From contig JABXGV010000118.1 of the NCBI GenBank assembly GCA_016550485.1, positions 1 through 25,958 on the forward strand: a stretch of 25,958 nt of DNA, written 5' to 3'. Under the pieces are notes generated by a model that was given only the letters and a program-made list of their open reading frames with translations, was not told the DNA's origin and did no database searches. This DNA comes from an archaeon. GTDB taxonomy: Archaea > Asgardarchaeota > Hermodarchaeia > Hermodarchaeales > Hermodarchaeaceae. A program made the translations under genes and the position numbers. Below are positions 15,475-23,131 of the stretch, piece by piece; positions within the stretch are counted from its first letter, which is position 1, and each line of letters begins with the position of its first letter.

Positions 15475-15484
15475 CTTTAAATTC
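15475..15484 (-). promoter_or_regulatory. TATA box for the Cys-rich protein gene
   Basis: GAATTTAAAG on the minus strand lies about 25 nt upstream of the region carrying the strong AGGAGGTG site. TATA box, initiation region and Shine-Dalgarno site are therefore in consistent order. Confidence 0.5.
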
Positions 15485-15530
15485 ACGATACACACTAGAT
15501 TATTATTAACTTGCAAGATAGGGATAGCCA

Positions 15531-16184
15531 ATGCCTGAAGAAGAAACAGATGAATTAGATGAGGCGTATAGGCGTTTCAGCCAGCATTTAAAGAGTAAGC
15601 TTGCCGAGCGGGATCCTGCTAGGGATGCGGAACTTCGTGCACGACTTGAACGTGTCGATAGTGAGACACCTCACCGGGCACGGCTTTTCGCAGAGGGGGA
15701 AGACACTCTTAGACGCTTGAAGAGTGATTTTCAGATTACACTAAAACCACCTGACACCTTAGAGGAGTATCTTGTCTATCTGTTGACATTAGAGCGTTCT
15801 AGTCTCGCAAAGCCGACGACAATCGCTGCTGCTGATTTGTATTCTCAGCTTCACGATGCAAGTTATTTCTCTGATGTTTCTTTCAAAGATTTTCGGAGAG
15901 CATTAGCTCAGCTGGAGAAGGAGAAGGTGCTTAGCCTCCATGAAAGTCGAGGCACGGTTATGATTCGCATACATCAAGAATTCCTAAGTGACGATGCAGC
16001 AGAGCTGCTAGATGTTGCTGCCCGAAAGGGAGGAGCGCTTTCTCTGGAGCAAGCGATGGTGGCTACGGGATGGCCTCAAGCGCGTGTACGGACCGCCCTT
16101 GAGGAGCTACTAAAGAAGCAGCTAGTCGTGCAGACGCGAAGTTTTGTTCATGGAACACAGTTCCAGACCACAGACCAGACTTAG
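15531..16184 (+). CDS. Vps22/SNF8 (EAP30)-like ESCRT-II protein candidate
   Basis: This 217-residue protein has an N-terminal charged helix (about 8-42), a linker helix region, and two winged-helix domains (about 75-150 and 152-212). Its order and several segments are collinear with eukaryotic SNF8/Vps22. DVSFKDFRRALAQLEKEKVL matches the SNF8 VSQDDLIRAIKKLKALG segment. IHQEFLSDDAAELLDVAARK matches VPAELNMDHTVVLQLAEKNG. WPQARVRTALEELLKKQLV matches WETERARQVLEHLLKEGLA. ESCRT-II bridges cargo or ubiquitin-linked factors to ESCRT-III in membrane remodelling, and Asgard archaea encode EAP30 homologues. No Vps25, CHMP or Vps4 gene is in the window. A generic tandem winged-helix regulator is the alternative. 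The ATG is about 25 nt downstream of a TATA-like ATTATTATTAA, so probably leaderless. Confidence 0.7.
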   Translation: MPEEETDELDEAYRRFSQHLKSKLAERDPARDAELRARLERVDSETPHRARLFAEGEDTLRRLKSDFQITLKPPDTLEEYLVYLLTLERSSLAKPTTIAAADLYSQLHDASYFSDVSFKDFRRALAQLEKEKVLSLHESRGTVMIRIHQEFLSDDAAELLDVAARKGGALSLEQAMVATGWPQARVRTALEELLKKQLVVQTRSFVHGTQFQTTDQT

Positions 16185-16267
16185 ATGGTAGAGCGGGCTT
16201 CTGATTGTTTTGGCTCGTGAGTAAATCAACGCGAATGGTCTTTTTCACTTATATGGTACTCCCTACA

Positions 16268-16279
16268 AGTTTAAATATG
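16268..16279 (+). promoter_or_regulatory. TATA box upstream of the 74-codon small gene
   Basis: GTTTAAATATGG in an A/T-rich stretch predicts initiation near 16300 and so a 5' leader of roughly 50-60 nt. The leader holds an imperfect hairpin: GAGTAG at 16316-16321 pairs with CTACTC at 16331-16336. Confidence 0.45.
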
Positions 16280-16350
16280 GAAATAGGGGTTTTAGTCGGC
16301 GTAGAAGAGAGTGGTGAGTAGGTTACTTCGCTACTCCCCGAGTCCAAGAA

Positions 16351-16575
16351 GTGTCAATAAAAATGGCGTCCGCCTCTACACCGATACCGACAAATCATCA
16401 TGTCCCCCTAACGGTGAAGACTGATGATATTCGTCGAGAGAAACGGCTACTACTAAAGGCAATAGCTGCGACCCGAGGTCAACACAGAATTCGGCTTCAG
16501 CGAGAGCTAGCCGCCCTTGAAGCCTACGAACGGGGCCAGTATAAGCGCTACCAAGAACACTCCGTCTTTACATGA
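16351..16575 (+). CDS. Small hypothetical protein (70-74 aa)
   Basis: This short protein has a Thr/Pro-rich start and a basic helical body (DDIRREKRLLLKAIAATRGQ, then LQRELAALEAYERGQYKRYQ). There is no cysteine cluster or membrane segment, and the family is not recognised. GTG at 16351 is the longest start; ATG at 16363, four codons in, is equally likely because neither has a clear Shine-Dalgarno site. The upstream TATA box with a structured leader makes expression plausible. The basic helical composition would suit a nucleic-acid-binding peptide, but that is conjecture. Confidence 0.5.
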   Translation: MSIKMASASTPIPTNHHVPLTVKTDDIRREKRLLLKAIAATRGQHRIRLQRELAALEAYERGQYKRYQEHSVFT

Positions 16576-16606
16576 TTTGATTTAGAATTGTGGTTGTGTG
16601 TTATTG

Positions 16607-16927
16607 ATGACTGTTGATTCAGCAGAAGAAAGTAAAGTCGCTTGCGTGGATGAATGCCCGCTCCTCGCTGTTATCCTTAAACAACTGCTTAGTAGAGCAA
16701 AGAATAAGGATCGTGCAACCCTTATTGCAGCAATAGAGGATAACAGTCCAAGAGGATGGAAACTCCCAGAAGCAGATGATGAGCCGTTTCAGGTAGACGG
16801 AACAGAAACAGACTTTATTGAAATAGGCTGTACATGCCCGGTCCTTGACACAAAAGTTTCCGAACTCTTACCGAAAATTGAATCAATAGCCCTATGTGAT
16901 GCGATAACCCAAGAATTTGAAGAGTAG
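16607..16927 (+). CDS. Small hypothetical acidic protein (106 aa)
   Basis: I recognise no family. The protein is acidic with paired cysteine segments (VACVDECPLLAVILK and EIGCTCPVLDTKV), suggesting either a structural disulfide or metal site, or simple chance. The C-terminal third looks helical (VSELLPKIESIALCDAITQE). ATG at 16607 is preferred over GTG at 16598, three codons earlier. It follows the preceding small gene after about 30 nt and may be co-transcribed with it. Confidence 0.5.
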   Translation: MTVDSAEESKVACVDECPLLAVILKQLLSRAKNKDRATLIAAIEDNSPRGWKLPEADDEPFQVDGTETDFIEIGCTCPVLDTKVSELLPKIESIALCDAITQEFEE

Positions 16928-17025
16928 TAGATACCATATTTAGATGAAGCGCGGTTCTCTTGAACCCTCCCATCACACAAATTATTCTTAACGAGTAGTG
17001 TTACCCATTATTGTAAGGTGTCCAT

Positions 17026-17616
17026 GTGAAACAAGTGTTGGCCATCTCAGGAACTCCTGGAACGGGGAAAACTGCAGCAGGTATGCTACTAGCTAAAAGG
17101 CTTAATGTAGAGGTGCTGGAGTTAAGCCAACTCGTGGAAAGGGAGAAGCTGTATTCAAGACGAGATGAAGCCCGAGATACCTTAGTTGCTGATATGGAGG
17201 CTCTAGAGGAGTATTTAGCAGCACGTTTGCCTCACGCTAGACGAACGCCTTTAGTACTGGGACACTTCGCTGATATCGTGCCTGATGAGTTACTGAAGTA
17301 TCTTGTAGTTCTCCGATGCCATCCTATTGTTTTAGCAGATAGGCTTAAGGAGCGCCAATGGACCCATGCAAAAATCCTAGAGAATATACAAGCGGAGATT
17401 CTAGGTGAATGCACTTCACAAGCTATGCACCGCCACCCAGTCGAAAAAATATTCGAAATTGATGTCAGTCAACTGACAAAAGAAGAAGTAGTAAATCGAA
17501 TCGAGAAAATCTTCTCTGGCCAAAGCGCAGAATACACTCCCAGCAGAATCTCTTGGCTCCAAGTACTGGATGCTCAGGTCCTCCATAGAATAATGGAGAA
17601 AAGCCAGTTACCCTAG
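17026..17616 (+). CDS. AK6/Fap7-type adenylate kinase (ribosome biogenesis NTPase)
   Basis: This P-loop NTPase of the AK6/Fap7 (hCINAP) family has 196 residues. Walker A is GTPGTGKT (9-16), and the VLGHFADIVP segment (about 76-85) matches the family's core after the NMP-binding region. WTHAKILENIQAEILGECT is the typical LID-proximal helix; in this family the segment carries the invariant ENIxAEI. Family members have adenylate kinase and ATPase activity and help cleave pre-18S/16S rRNA together with ribosomal protein uS11. The GTG start follows AAGGTG by 5 nt. The gene ends 75 nt before the GluRS gene on the same strand; a shared transcript is possible. Confidence 0.9.
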   Translation: MKQVLAISGTPGTGKTAAGMLLAKRLNVEVLELSQLVEREKLYSRRDEARDTLVADMEALEEYLAARLPHARRTPLVLGHFADIVPDELLKYLVVLRCHPIVLADRLKERQWTHAKILENIQAEILGECTSQAMHRHPVEKIFEIDVSQLTKEEVVNRIEKIFSGQSAEYTPSRISWLQVLDAQVLHRIMEKSQLP

Positions 17617-17691
17617 ACGTACACGCAAAACCATAAGTGTCTTCCTTTCCCACAATAATTAACCTCGAATCTTAAGATAGGCGAATCCATT

Positions 17692-19413
17692 TTGATAGAA
17701 AATCAAATTACACTACTTGTCAGAAAATACAGCTTGGCTAATGCCGTAAAATATGGGGGTAAAGCTGACACTAAGGCGGTAATTGGAAAATTGCTAGCTG
17801 AACGGCCTGATCTACGTCGGCAAGCACAAGAAATCGTCTCCCTAGTTAGGGAAACTGTAGAAGTGATTAACGCCCTTCCCCTTGAGGAACAGGTTAAACA
17901 ACTTCAAGCTCTTGCTCCAGAGATGTTAGAGGTAAGCCACGAACGCCGAGTTAAAGAACTGCCACCCTTGTTTGGTGCAGAGAAGGGACAGGTAATTACG
18001 AGATTACCGCCTGAACCTAGTGGGTATCCACACTTTGGACATGCATATGCTGGCTTCATCAATTGGTACTATGCTCGTAAATACGAGGGAGGCATTATCC
18101 TTCGTTTTGAGGACACAAACCCTCGCCTTGTGCGGAAAGAATTCTATGACGCTTTTAGAGAAGGGTATAACTGGATGGGGCTGGATTGGGATCGAGAAAT
18201 CAAAGTTTCAGATGATGTGCCACTCTTCTACAAGCGAGCACGGGAGCTTCTTGAAAGAGAGGCTGCTTACATCTGTTTTTGTCCAGTTGAAACGATTAGA
18301 CAGAAGCGACGAGAAGGAATCGGTTGCTCTCACCGTGATAATACAAAGGAAACAAATCTAGAGATATGGGATGATGTTCTTGGTGGTAAATATAACGAAG
18401 GGGAGCTAGTCTGCCGGCTGAAAATCGATATGAGCCACGAAAACGCGGTTATGCGTGATCCCAATATCTTTCGTATCATCGAACACCCACATCCCTTCCA
18501 AGGGGAGAAGTTTAGACTTTGGCCAACCTATGATTTTGCTGTGGCACTAGAGGACCACCTTAACGGTATCAGCCACATACTTCGAAGTAATGAATTCGCC
18601 AGCCGGGGCGAATTGCAGGCGTATATCCGTGACCTCTTCGAATTACCTCAACCATTTATTCAAGAATTTTCACGCGTCTCAATAGAGGGGTCACCAGTTA
18701 GTAAAAGACGAATTCGCCCTCTCGTTGAAGCAGGAGTGATTACTGGATGGGACGACATCAGGCTTGCTACACTCTCCGCATTACGCAACCGTGGAATTGT
18801 ACCAGACACCATTAAGGAGATTACCCACGAAGTAGGTATGAGTGTTGCACAGCCAATTATCGATTGGTCGCTGATCGTAGGGATTAATCGCCGGATTATA
18901 GACCCTTTAGCAAACCGATATTATTGTGTAACAAACCCGGTAGCTGTCATGATAAAAGACAGCCAGCCAGTTGATGCTGTTCTACCCCTTCATCCAGATT
19001 ATGCAGAGCGGGGCACCCGAACTATTCATGTTCAGCAAGAAGTCTTCATTGATGAAGCAGATGCCCAAAGACTAGCGAGGGGAGATATCTTCCGTCTGAA
19101 ACATCTATACAATGTTCGCGTTGAACGAAAATCCCAGAAAAGATTACGCTGCACCTATGCGGGTGAAGACCTCGCTGCAGCTAGTCTCAAAATCCAATGG
19201 GTAACTAATAATTCTGTTCCAATAGTGATGAATGTGCCTGACGTATTATACATCGGTGATGAATTGAACCCCAATAGTCTTCGCGTAGAGCAAGGAATTG
19301 GTGAGAGCACTTTACGCACCCTTAAGCCAGGCACCCTCATTCAATTAGAGCGGAAAGGCTTTGGCATTATAAAAAGCGCAGAAAATCAAGTTATAATCAA
19401 TATGACTGGCTAA
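17692..19413 (+). CDS. gltX: Glutamyl-tRNA synthetase (archaeal/eukaryotic type)
   Basis: GluRS charges tRNA-Glu, and in archaea is usually non-discriminating only for glutamate with a separate GatDE route for Gln. The 573 residues show the archaeal order. A helical N-terminal region includes KYGGKADTKAVIGKLL (20-35). The class I HIGH-type signature follows as PEPSGYPHFGHAYA (107-120), in which HFGH replaces the usual HIGH. The putative zinc-binding CFCPVE...GCSH lies at 195-214, and the KMSKS-type loop is VSKRR (336-340). The C-terminal half is the beta-barrel anticodon-binding domain of the GlnRS-like group. The TTG start has only a weak upstream purine site. HFGH keeps both histidines that contact ATP, so activity is expected. 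Confidence 0.96.
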   Translation: MIENQITLLVRKYSLANAVKYGGKADTKAVIGKLLAERPDLRRQAQEIVSLVRETVEVINALPLEEQVKQLQALAPEMLEVSHERRVKELPPLFGAEKGQVITRLPPEPSGYPHFGHAYAGFINWYYARKYEGGIILRFEDTNPRLVRKEFYDAFREGYNWMGLDWDREIKVSDDVPLFYKRARELLEREAAYICFCPVETIRQKRREGIGCSHRDNTKETNLEIWDDVLGGKYNEGELVCRLKIDMSHENAVMRDPNIFRIIEHPHPFQGEKFRLWPTYDFAVALEDHLNGISHILRSNEFASRGELQAYIRDLFELPQPFIQEFSRVSIEGSPVSKRRIRPLVEAGVITGWDDIRLATLSALRNRGIVPDTIKEITHEVGMSVAQPIIDWSLIVGINRRIIDPLANRYYCVTNPVAVMIKDSQPVDAVLPLHPDYAERGTRTIHVQQEVFIDEADAQRLARGDIFRLKHLYNVRVERKSQKRLRCTYAGEDLAAASLKIQWVTNNSVPIVMNVPDVLYIGDELNPNSLRVEQGIGESTLRTLKPGTLIQLERKGFGIIKSAENQVIINMTG

Positions 19414-19472
19414 TGTTGCGCAAACATTAAAGAGCGGAAAACCACAGTACAAATTAACCAATAACAACGGGT

Positions 19473-20267
19473 ATGTGTCCAGTCTTGTCAGAGGAAATAA
19501 GTCGAGCGCTTGACAACCTGCGTTTTGACCGCATGGTGAAGGCATTCTGTATTGTCTCCCCAGAGAACCAGGTTTTTCAAAGTACACTGGACACTAGCAC
19601 CGAGCAAATGGTCCAAAGGACTGTCACACTTTACGAAGGAAAAATCAGTCAATTGACAGTCAATACCGATCAAGGTCTAGTTATCATATCAAAAATAATT
19701 GATGATTGGCTACTCGCCGTATTATTTCCAACAAACCTTTCTTTGGGCATTGCAGTTGTTAAAACAAAGGCAACGCTTCTAGCTCTTCGAGACCTTGACC
19801 TCCAAATTGTTAAAACAATGGCTCCAATTGAGAAGCCAGCCATACCAGCTTCAACCACTACTGCTTCAACAGAAGGGACCACTAGCCCACCAACACCTCA
19901 AGTTACTCCCCAATCAACTTCGACCACTCCATCATCCACACTATCCCCTGCAACTGACGCTACACCTGTCCCAACAACCTCTCCCCAAATAGTGCCCTCC
20001 ACTTCATCTGAGCCATCCATCACATTATCCTCAATCCCTCAAGGCGGTGAAATCCTGTTAGCAGCCCTTGACAAAGGCTCGCCAATTGGAACTTCTCTCT
20101 TTGATAAATTCGGCCCTTACGCACGGGACGTACTATTTCTAGTAGATGGTAAAAGAGACGTAAAGACCATCGCTTTCCTCCTAGGACTTCCCGAATATGC
20201 GATAGTTGAGGTACTCGAGTTCGCATTAGCTAAGAGGATACTTCTCAAAGTAAGTGAAGCAGCGTAG
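19473..20267 (+). CDS. Roadblock/LC7-like protein with Ser/Thr/Pro linker and winged-helix-like C-terminus
   Basis: This is a three-part protein of 264 residues. Residues 1-113 resemble a roadblock/LC7 domain: two long helices flanking strands such as ISQLTVNTDQGLVIISKIID and LLAVLFPTNLSLGIAVVK. Residues about 115-188 are a low-complexity Ser/Thr/Pro linker. Residues 190-264 look like a small helical or winged-helix domain (DVLFLVDGKRDVKTIAFLLG, then VEVLEFALAKRILLKV). Roadblock proteins are partners of small GTPases (MglB, Ragulator) and are expanded in Asgard archaea. No GTPase gene is in the window. The ATG has no strong Shine-Dalgarno site. It lies 59 nt after gltX. The domain call is by eye and moderate in certainty; existence of the gene is near certain. 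Confidence 0.75.
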   Translation: MCPVLSEEISRALDNLRFDRMVKAFCIVSPENQVFQSTLDTSTEQMVQRTVTLYEGKISQLTVNTDQGLVIISKIIDDWLLAVLFPTNLSLGIAVVKTKATLLALRDLDLQIVKTMAPIEKPAIPASTTTASTEGTTSPPTPQVTPQSTSTTPSSTLSPATDATPVPTTSPQIVPSTSSEPSITLSSIPQGGEILLAALDKGSPIGTSLFDKFGPYARDVLFLVDGKRDVKTIAFLLGLPEYAIVEVLEFALAKRILLKVSEAA

Positions 20268-20347
20268 GGTTTAGAAGTCAACTCAGTCTAATACAGCCAG
20301 AGGAATGGACTTCAGTTATACTCAGCCTCCTACCAGTAACCTGAGAT

Positions 20348-20361
20348 AAGGAAAAAATAAT
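20348..20361 (-). terminator. U-rich terminator of the candidate non-coding RNA
   Basis: On the minus strand the closing stem is followed at once by ATTATTTTTTCCTT, a run suitable for archaeal intrinsic termination. Confidence 0.45.
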
Positions 20362-20516
20362 GCCGGGGGCAGCTAGAGGAAGGAGGGAGGAGGGCGAGGA
20401 AGCCCAAAGGGAGGACGACTCGGGCCAAGGTCCCTAGGAGGGATTCTGCCTATATGTTGTGAGGGATTCGGGATCGGGTCAGTTTAAAATATAGGACTGC
20501 TGCCCCACTCGGCGTT
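20355..20516 (-). ncRNA. Candidate structured non-coding RNA (about 160 nt, unassigned)
   Basis: The 350-nt interval without a gene holds a G+C-rich island flanked by A/T-rich DNA. Its ends pair as a closing stem: 20362-20373 (GCCGGGGGCAGC) with 20499-20513 (GCTGCCCC, bulge ACT, CGGC), 12 bp in all. Inside, 20449-20455 pairs with 20489-20495 over 7 bp, and TCCCT/AGGGA makes a short hairpin near 20431. The minus strand is favoured because a TATA box at 20537-20546 is spaced to start RNA near 20515, directly before the stem, and ATTATTTTTT follows the 3' strand like an archaeal terminator. The transcript carries a long pyrimidine tract. I could not match it to RNase P, SRP, 5S, C/D or H/ACA RNA. 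Confidence 0.55.
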
Positions 20517-20536
20517 AAGGAATAATGCTCTCGGTT

Positions 20537-20546
20537 GATATAAATC
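20537..20546 (-). promoter_or_regulatory. TATA box for the candidate non-coding RNA
   Basis: GATTTATATC on the minus strand, preceded by the purine-rich AACCAAA that resembles a TFB-recognition element, lies about 26 nt upstream of the predicted RNA 5' end at 20515. Confidence 0.5.
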
Positions 20547-20617
20547 TTTGGTTTTCGCAAGTTTATAACATCTTTATTGGGTTTTCCTCAATACAATTTA
20601 CTTAGTCGCGGTTTATT

Positions 20618-21223
20618 TTATCCTTGTTTAAGCAGCTCGCCTTCAGCCCCACATTCTATACAGACTAGAGGGTTTGAACGACTGGTAGCACCGCAATTCT
20701 TACAAACAAACAGAACTGAATCAGGGACTCTCATCTGTTCGAAACGCCTTCGCTTTGCTAAGCTGAAGGGTACACACAAAAGAAGAGTTACAAACATCAC
20801 TACGCCTAAAGTGAACAGAAATCGATAGAGGAAGAAAGACAAGAAGAACATAATATTGAATGCGGCAATAAGGGCATATTTGTAGGCAAAAAGCAACCAG
20901 ACTCCTCCAAAAAGGAGCGGAGCCGTTATTGTCATCTTCATCGAGCTAGTAGGTTGGCGAAAGGCTAAAGCCCCAAGTATGATAACGCCCGACCAGAGTA
21001 GAAGTGACAACAGAGAAGACAAGTCGAGTAGACGATCTAATGTTGCCAACAACCAAGCAACTTCAAAGAACGCAGATGAGGCGCTAGTATCCACTAATCC
21101 GGAATAAGTTGAGAATACCAAAGTATTCAATGCCCTTTCATCTAGGAAGAAAACGAGGAGAGCTAAAACCGAGGCTATGACCACACCTAGAGGAATAGGT
21201 GCTGAACGTCGGATGTTAGACAT
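20618..21223 (-). CDS. Multi-span membrane protein with C-terminal zinc ribbon
   Basis: This 201-residue protein has about four hydrophobic segments (around 11-27, 72-88, 102-131 and 132-153), a basic KRRRFEQ stretch, and a cytoplasmic zinc ribbon formed by Cys174, Cys177, Cys188 and Cys191 (CKNCG and CIECG). The family is not recognised. Membrane domains joined to small zinc ribbons are common among archaeal hypotheticals and are thought to recruit soluble partners. The ATG has AAAGG about 10 nt upstream. It sits 34 nt downstream of the other small membrane protein on the same strand, so the two are probably co-transcribed. The candidate RNA lies just beyond its 3' end. Confidence 0.8.
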   Translation of the reverse strand: MSNIRRSAPIPLGVVIASVLALLVFFLDERALNTLVFSTYSGLVDTSASSAFFEVAWLLATLDRLLDLSSLLSLLLWSGVIILGALAFRQPTSSMKMTITAPLLFGGVWLLFAYKYALIAAFNIMFFLSFFLYRFLFTLGVVMFVTLLLCVPFSLAKRRRFEQMRVPDSVLFVCKNCGATSRSNPLVCIECGAEGELLKQG

Positions 21224-21257
21224 AGTATGACGCCTTTGCGTTGTTGATTGCTAGTCG

Positions 21258-21788
21258 CTAACGCGTTTCCCTTTGAGATGTGAGAGTTCCACCAATTGCG
21301 CCACCTACGGCGGCGATTATCCCAGCTAGAACACCGTTTATAACCCACATTAGAAGGAGGTCTAGAAGATTCTGGCCAAGTAAGATTGTAATATCAGGGA
21401 CCCCCTGAGCAAAACCGCCTATGAGAACCCATTTGACGATCCAGCAGACAAGGGCCATAATAATTGCTGATACTAGACCTGCTGAAACTCCTTTAACAAT
21501 ATCGCGGGTAAGCATTCCCGCAACCAATCCACTCATTATCCAGACAATTGACCCAATAATGTATGTGCTATTCCCTGCCGTATTGTAAACTTGCAGTAGA
21601 AATTCAGCCATTGCCATGTACATTTGCACGAAAATTGAACCCAGCATGAAATCGGTTTCGAAATATGTTGGTATCAACCCGTTTCCCCAAAGCGGGAGGC
21701 TAAACCAAATGCTTGCGTAGATTACGGCAAATGCTAGGACGATTGCAGTAATGAATCCAACTATAGCTCCTGTAGCAGTGTTTCCCAT
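21258..21788 (-). CDS. Multi-span membrane protein (176 aa)
   Basis: This hydrophobic, Gly/Ala-rich protein has about four membrane segments (around 6-28, 79-95, 100-125 and 145-168). It lacks charged or catalytic motifs in the membrane. Glycine-rich segments (GAIVGFITAI, GVLAGIIAAVGGAIGG) suggest close helix packing. The family is not recognised; DUF5518-like or glycine-zipper membrane proteins of archaea are similar in look. GAGGTC 6 nt upstream supports the ATG, and a TATA-like stretch (ACTATAACTT) lies near 21840. It heads a probable two-gene unit with the zinc-ribbon membrane protein. Confidence 0.78.
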   Translation of the reverse strand: MGNTATGAIVGFITAIVLAFAVIYASIWFSLPLWGNGLIPTYFETDFMLGSIFVQMYMAMAEFLLQVYNTAGNSTYIIGSIVWIMSGLVAGMLTRDIVKGVSAGLVSAIIMALVCWIVKWVLIGGFAQGVPDITILLGQNLLDLLLMWVINGVLAGIIAAVGGAIGGTLTSQRETR

Positions 21789-21913
21789 AAGATGACCTCG
21801 TATGTATATCCATCAGAACTTTGTGAATTCGCAGTGATAAAGTTATAGTTTATTTTATGGATGAATTGAAAACACTTTCTATCTTGAAGAAATACCTTTC
21901 TGATAGGTGGAAA

Positions 21914-23131
21914 TCAGACCATCTTCAGTTTTCGCAACTCTTTCATCAGAGTTATGAGCTTTCGATCTCGGGTAGCCATTGCCTTGGCAAAGATTTTCAC
22001 CTTTCGGGCTGAAGCCATTTTCACGACAGAATCTCCAGTAACTATTTTTGCCAATTTGTCGAGGGTTTGATCTTCAGTTTCGATGAGAAGGTCTCTAAGC
22101 TTCAGAGATTGAGCGAATTCGTCACCATAGCGTTTTCGCCATTTCGTTTCGTATTCTTGGAGTCTATCAGCAGACACATCGCCTTTTGAGACGCATTTTG
22201 CTGCGACTTGCCCCGCAATACTACCGCACACTATAGCATAGCCCATTCCTCCGCCAGTTATTGGATGCACATGTCCAGCCGCATCCCCTACGAGGAGTGC
22301 ACCATCAACAACGTTCTGTTCATTGGGTCCACAGACCGGTAGAGCTCCAACCCTGCATTCTACAATCTTTGCCTTTGCTAGTTGGCGTTTAGCGATTTCG
22401 TGATGTTTTATGAAGTGGTCTAGATATTGTTGAGCTGTGTGGGTACCGAAGCCGCCGCCAATGCCTATGCCTACATTGGCTCGACCCTCGCCTTTGGGAA
22501 AGATCCAGATGTATCCCCGTGGACATAATTCGCTCCCTAGGAGAAACTCCATTAAATCGGGGAATTCGAGATCACAATTTACCATTTCGTATCCATAGCA
22601 GGAGTCTATGTCTGCTGGTTTGAATGAACGTCGTAATCCTGTTAAGCGAGCGATTTCACTGTTTACCCCATCTGCACCAATCACGACTTTTGCTTTGATG
22701 GTTTTGCGCGCGCCGTTATGACGGACAACAACTCCATCAACAGAGCCGTTCTTCCGTGTCAAATCAATTACTTTTGCGCCCAAGAGCACATCTGAGCCTG
22801 ATTCGGCAGCACGAGCAAGTAACTCCTTGTCAAATACTCGACGGTCAATGATATAGCCGCTGGGCTCCTTCTCGGCAAAGTCGACTGAAATGAGTGCAGG
22901 ACTATATACTCTGAACCCGCGGATAGGAACTCGGATTGATTCTTCAGGTATCTCGATTTCAGCGATGCCCGGCCCGGTTTTACCAATCGCTTCGCCGCAT
23001 TGAACCGGGATGCCCACATGAGTTTTCCGATCAACGATAGTTACTTCTGCGCCTTCATGTCGTGCAGCTAATGCAGTGGCAGACCCTGCAGGACCACCAC
23101 CAACGATTAGTATATGGTCATCGTTTGACAA
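21914..23131 (-). CDS. Geranylgeranyl reductase family flavoprotein (archaeal lipid saturation)
   Basis: This FAD-dependent reductase of 405 residues is in the digeranylgeranylglycerophospholipid reductase group. It saturates isoprenoid double bonds of membrane lipids at the cytoplasmic face. The features in order are the dinucleotide-binding GGGPAG (11-16), the redox/lid cysteine in QCGEAIG (Cys45), the substrate motif PxxYxWxFPKG as PRGYIWIFPKG (204-214) and the second FAD motif GDAAGHVHPITGGGM (282-296). The TTG start is supported by GGAGG 9 nt upstream. It overlaps the end of the ferredoxin gene by 14 nt, so the two are translationally linked, and that ferredoxin is the likely electron donor. 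Confidence 0.95.
   Translation of the reverse strand: MSNDDHILIVGGGPAGSATALAARHEGAEVTIVDRKTHVGIPVQCGEAIGKTGPGIAEIEIPEESIRVPIRGFRVYSPALISVDFAEKEPSGYIIDRRVFDKELLARAAESGSDVLLGAKVIDLTRKNGSVDGVVVRHNGARKTIKAKVVIGADGVNSEIARLTGLRRSFKPADIDSCYGYEMVNCDLEFPDLMEFLLGSELCPRGYIWIFPKGEGRANVGIGIGGGFGTHTAQQYLDHFIKHHEIAKRQLAKAKIVECRVGALPVCGPNEQNVVDGALLVGDAAGHVHPITGGGMGYAIVCGSIAGQVAAKCVSKGDVSADRLQEYETKWRKRYGDEFAQSLKLRDLLIETEDQTLDKLAKIVTGDSVVKMASARKVKIFAKAMATRDRKLITLMKELRKLKMV

Noticed and set aside
15531..16184. Vps25 rather than Vps22 as the ESCRT-II identity
   Set aside because: The N-terminal helix and the order of the aligned segments fit SNF8/Vps22; the PPxY-type start of Vps25 was not seen.
20355..20516. 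The G+C-rich island as RNase P, SRP, 5S rRNA or a box C/D RNA
   Set aside because: I could not find the conserved RNase P CR-I/CR-V sequences, SRP helix-8 signatures, 5S layout or C/D boxes. The length (about 160 nt) also does not suit SRP RNA. It remains unassigned.
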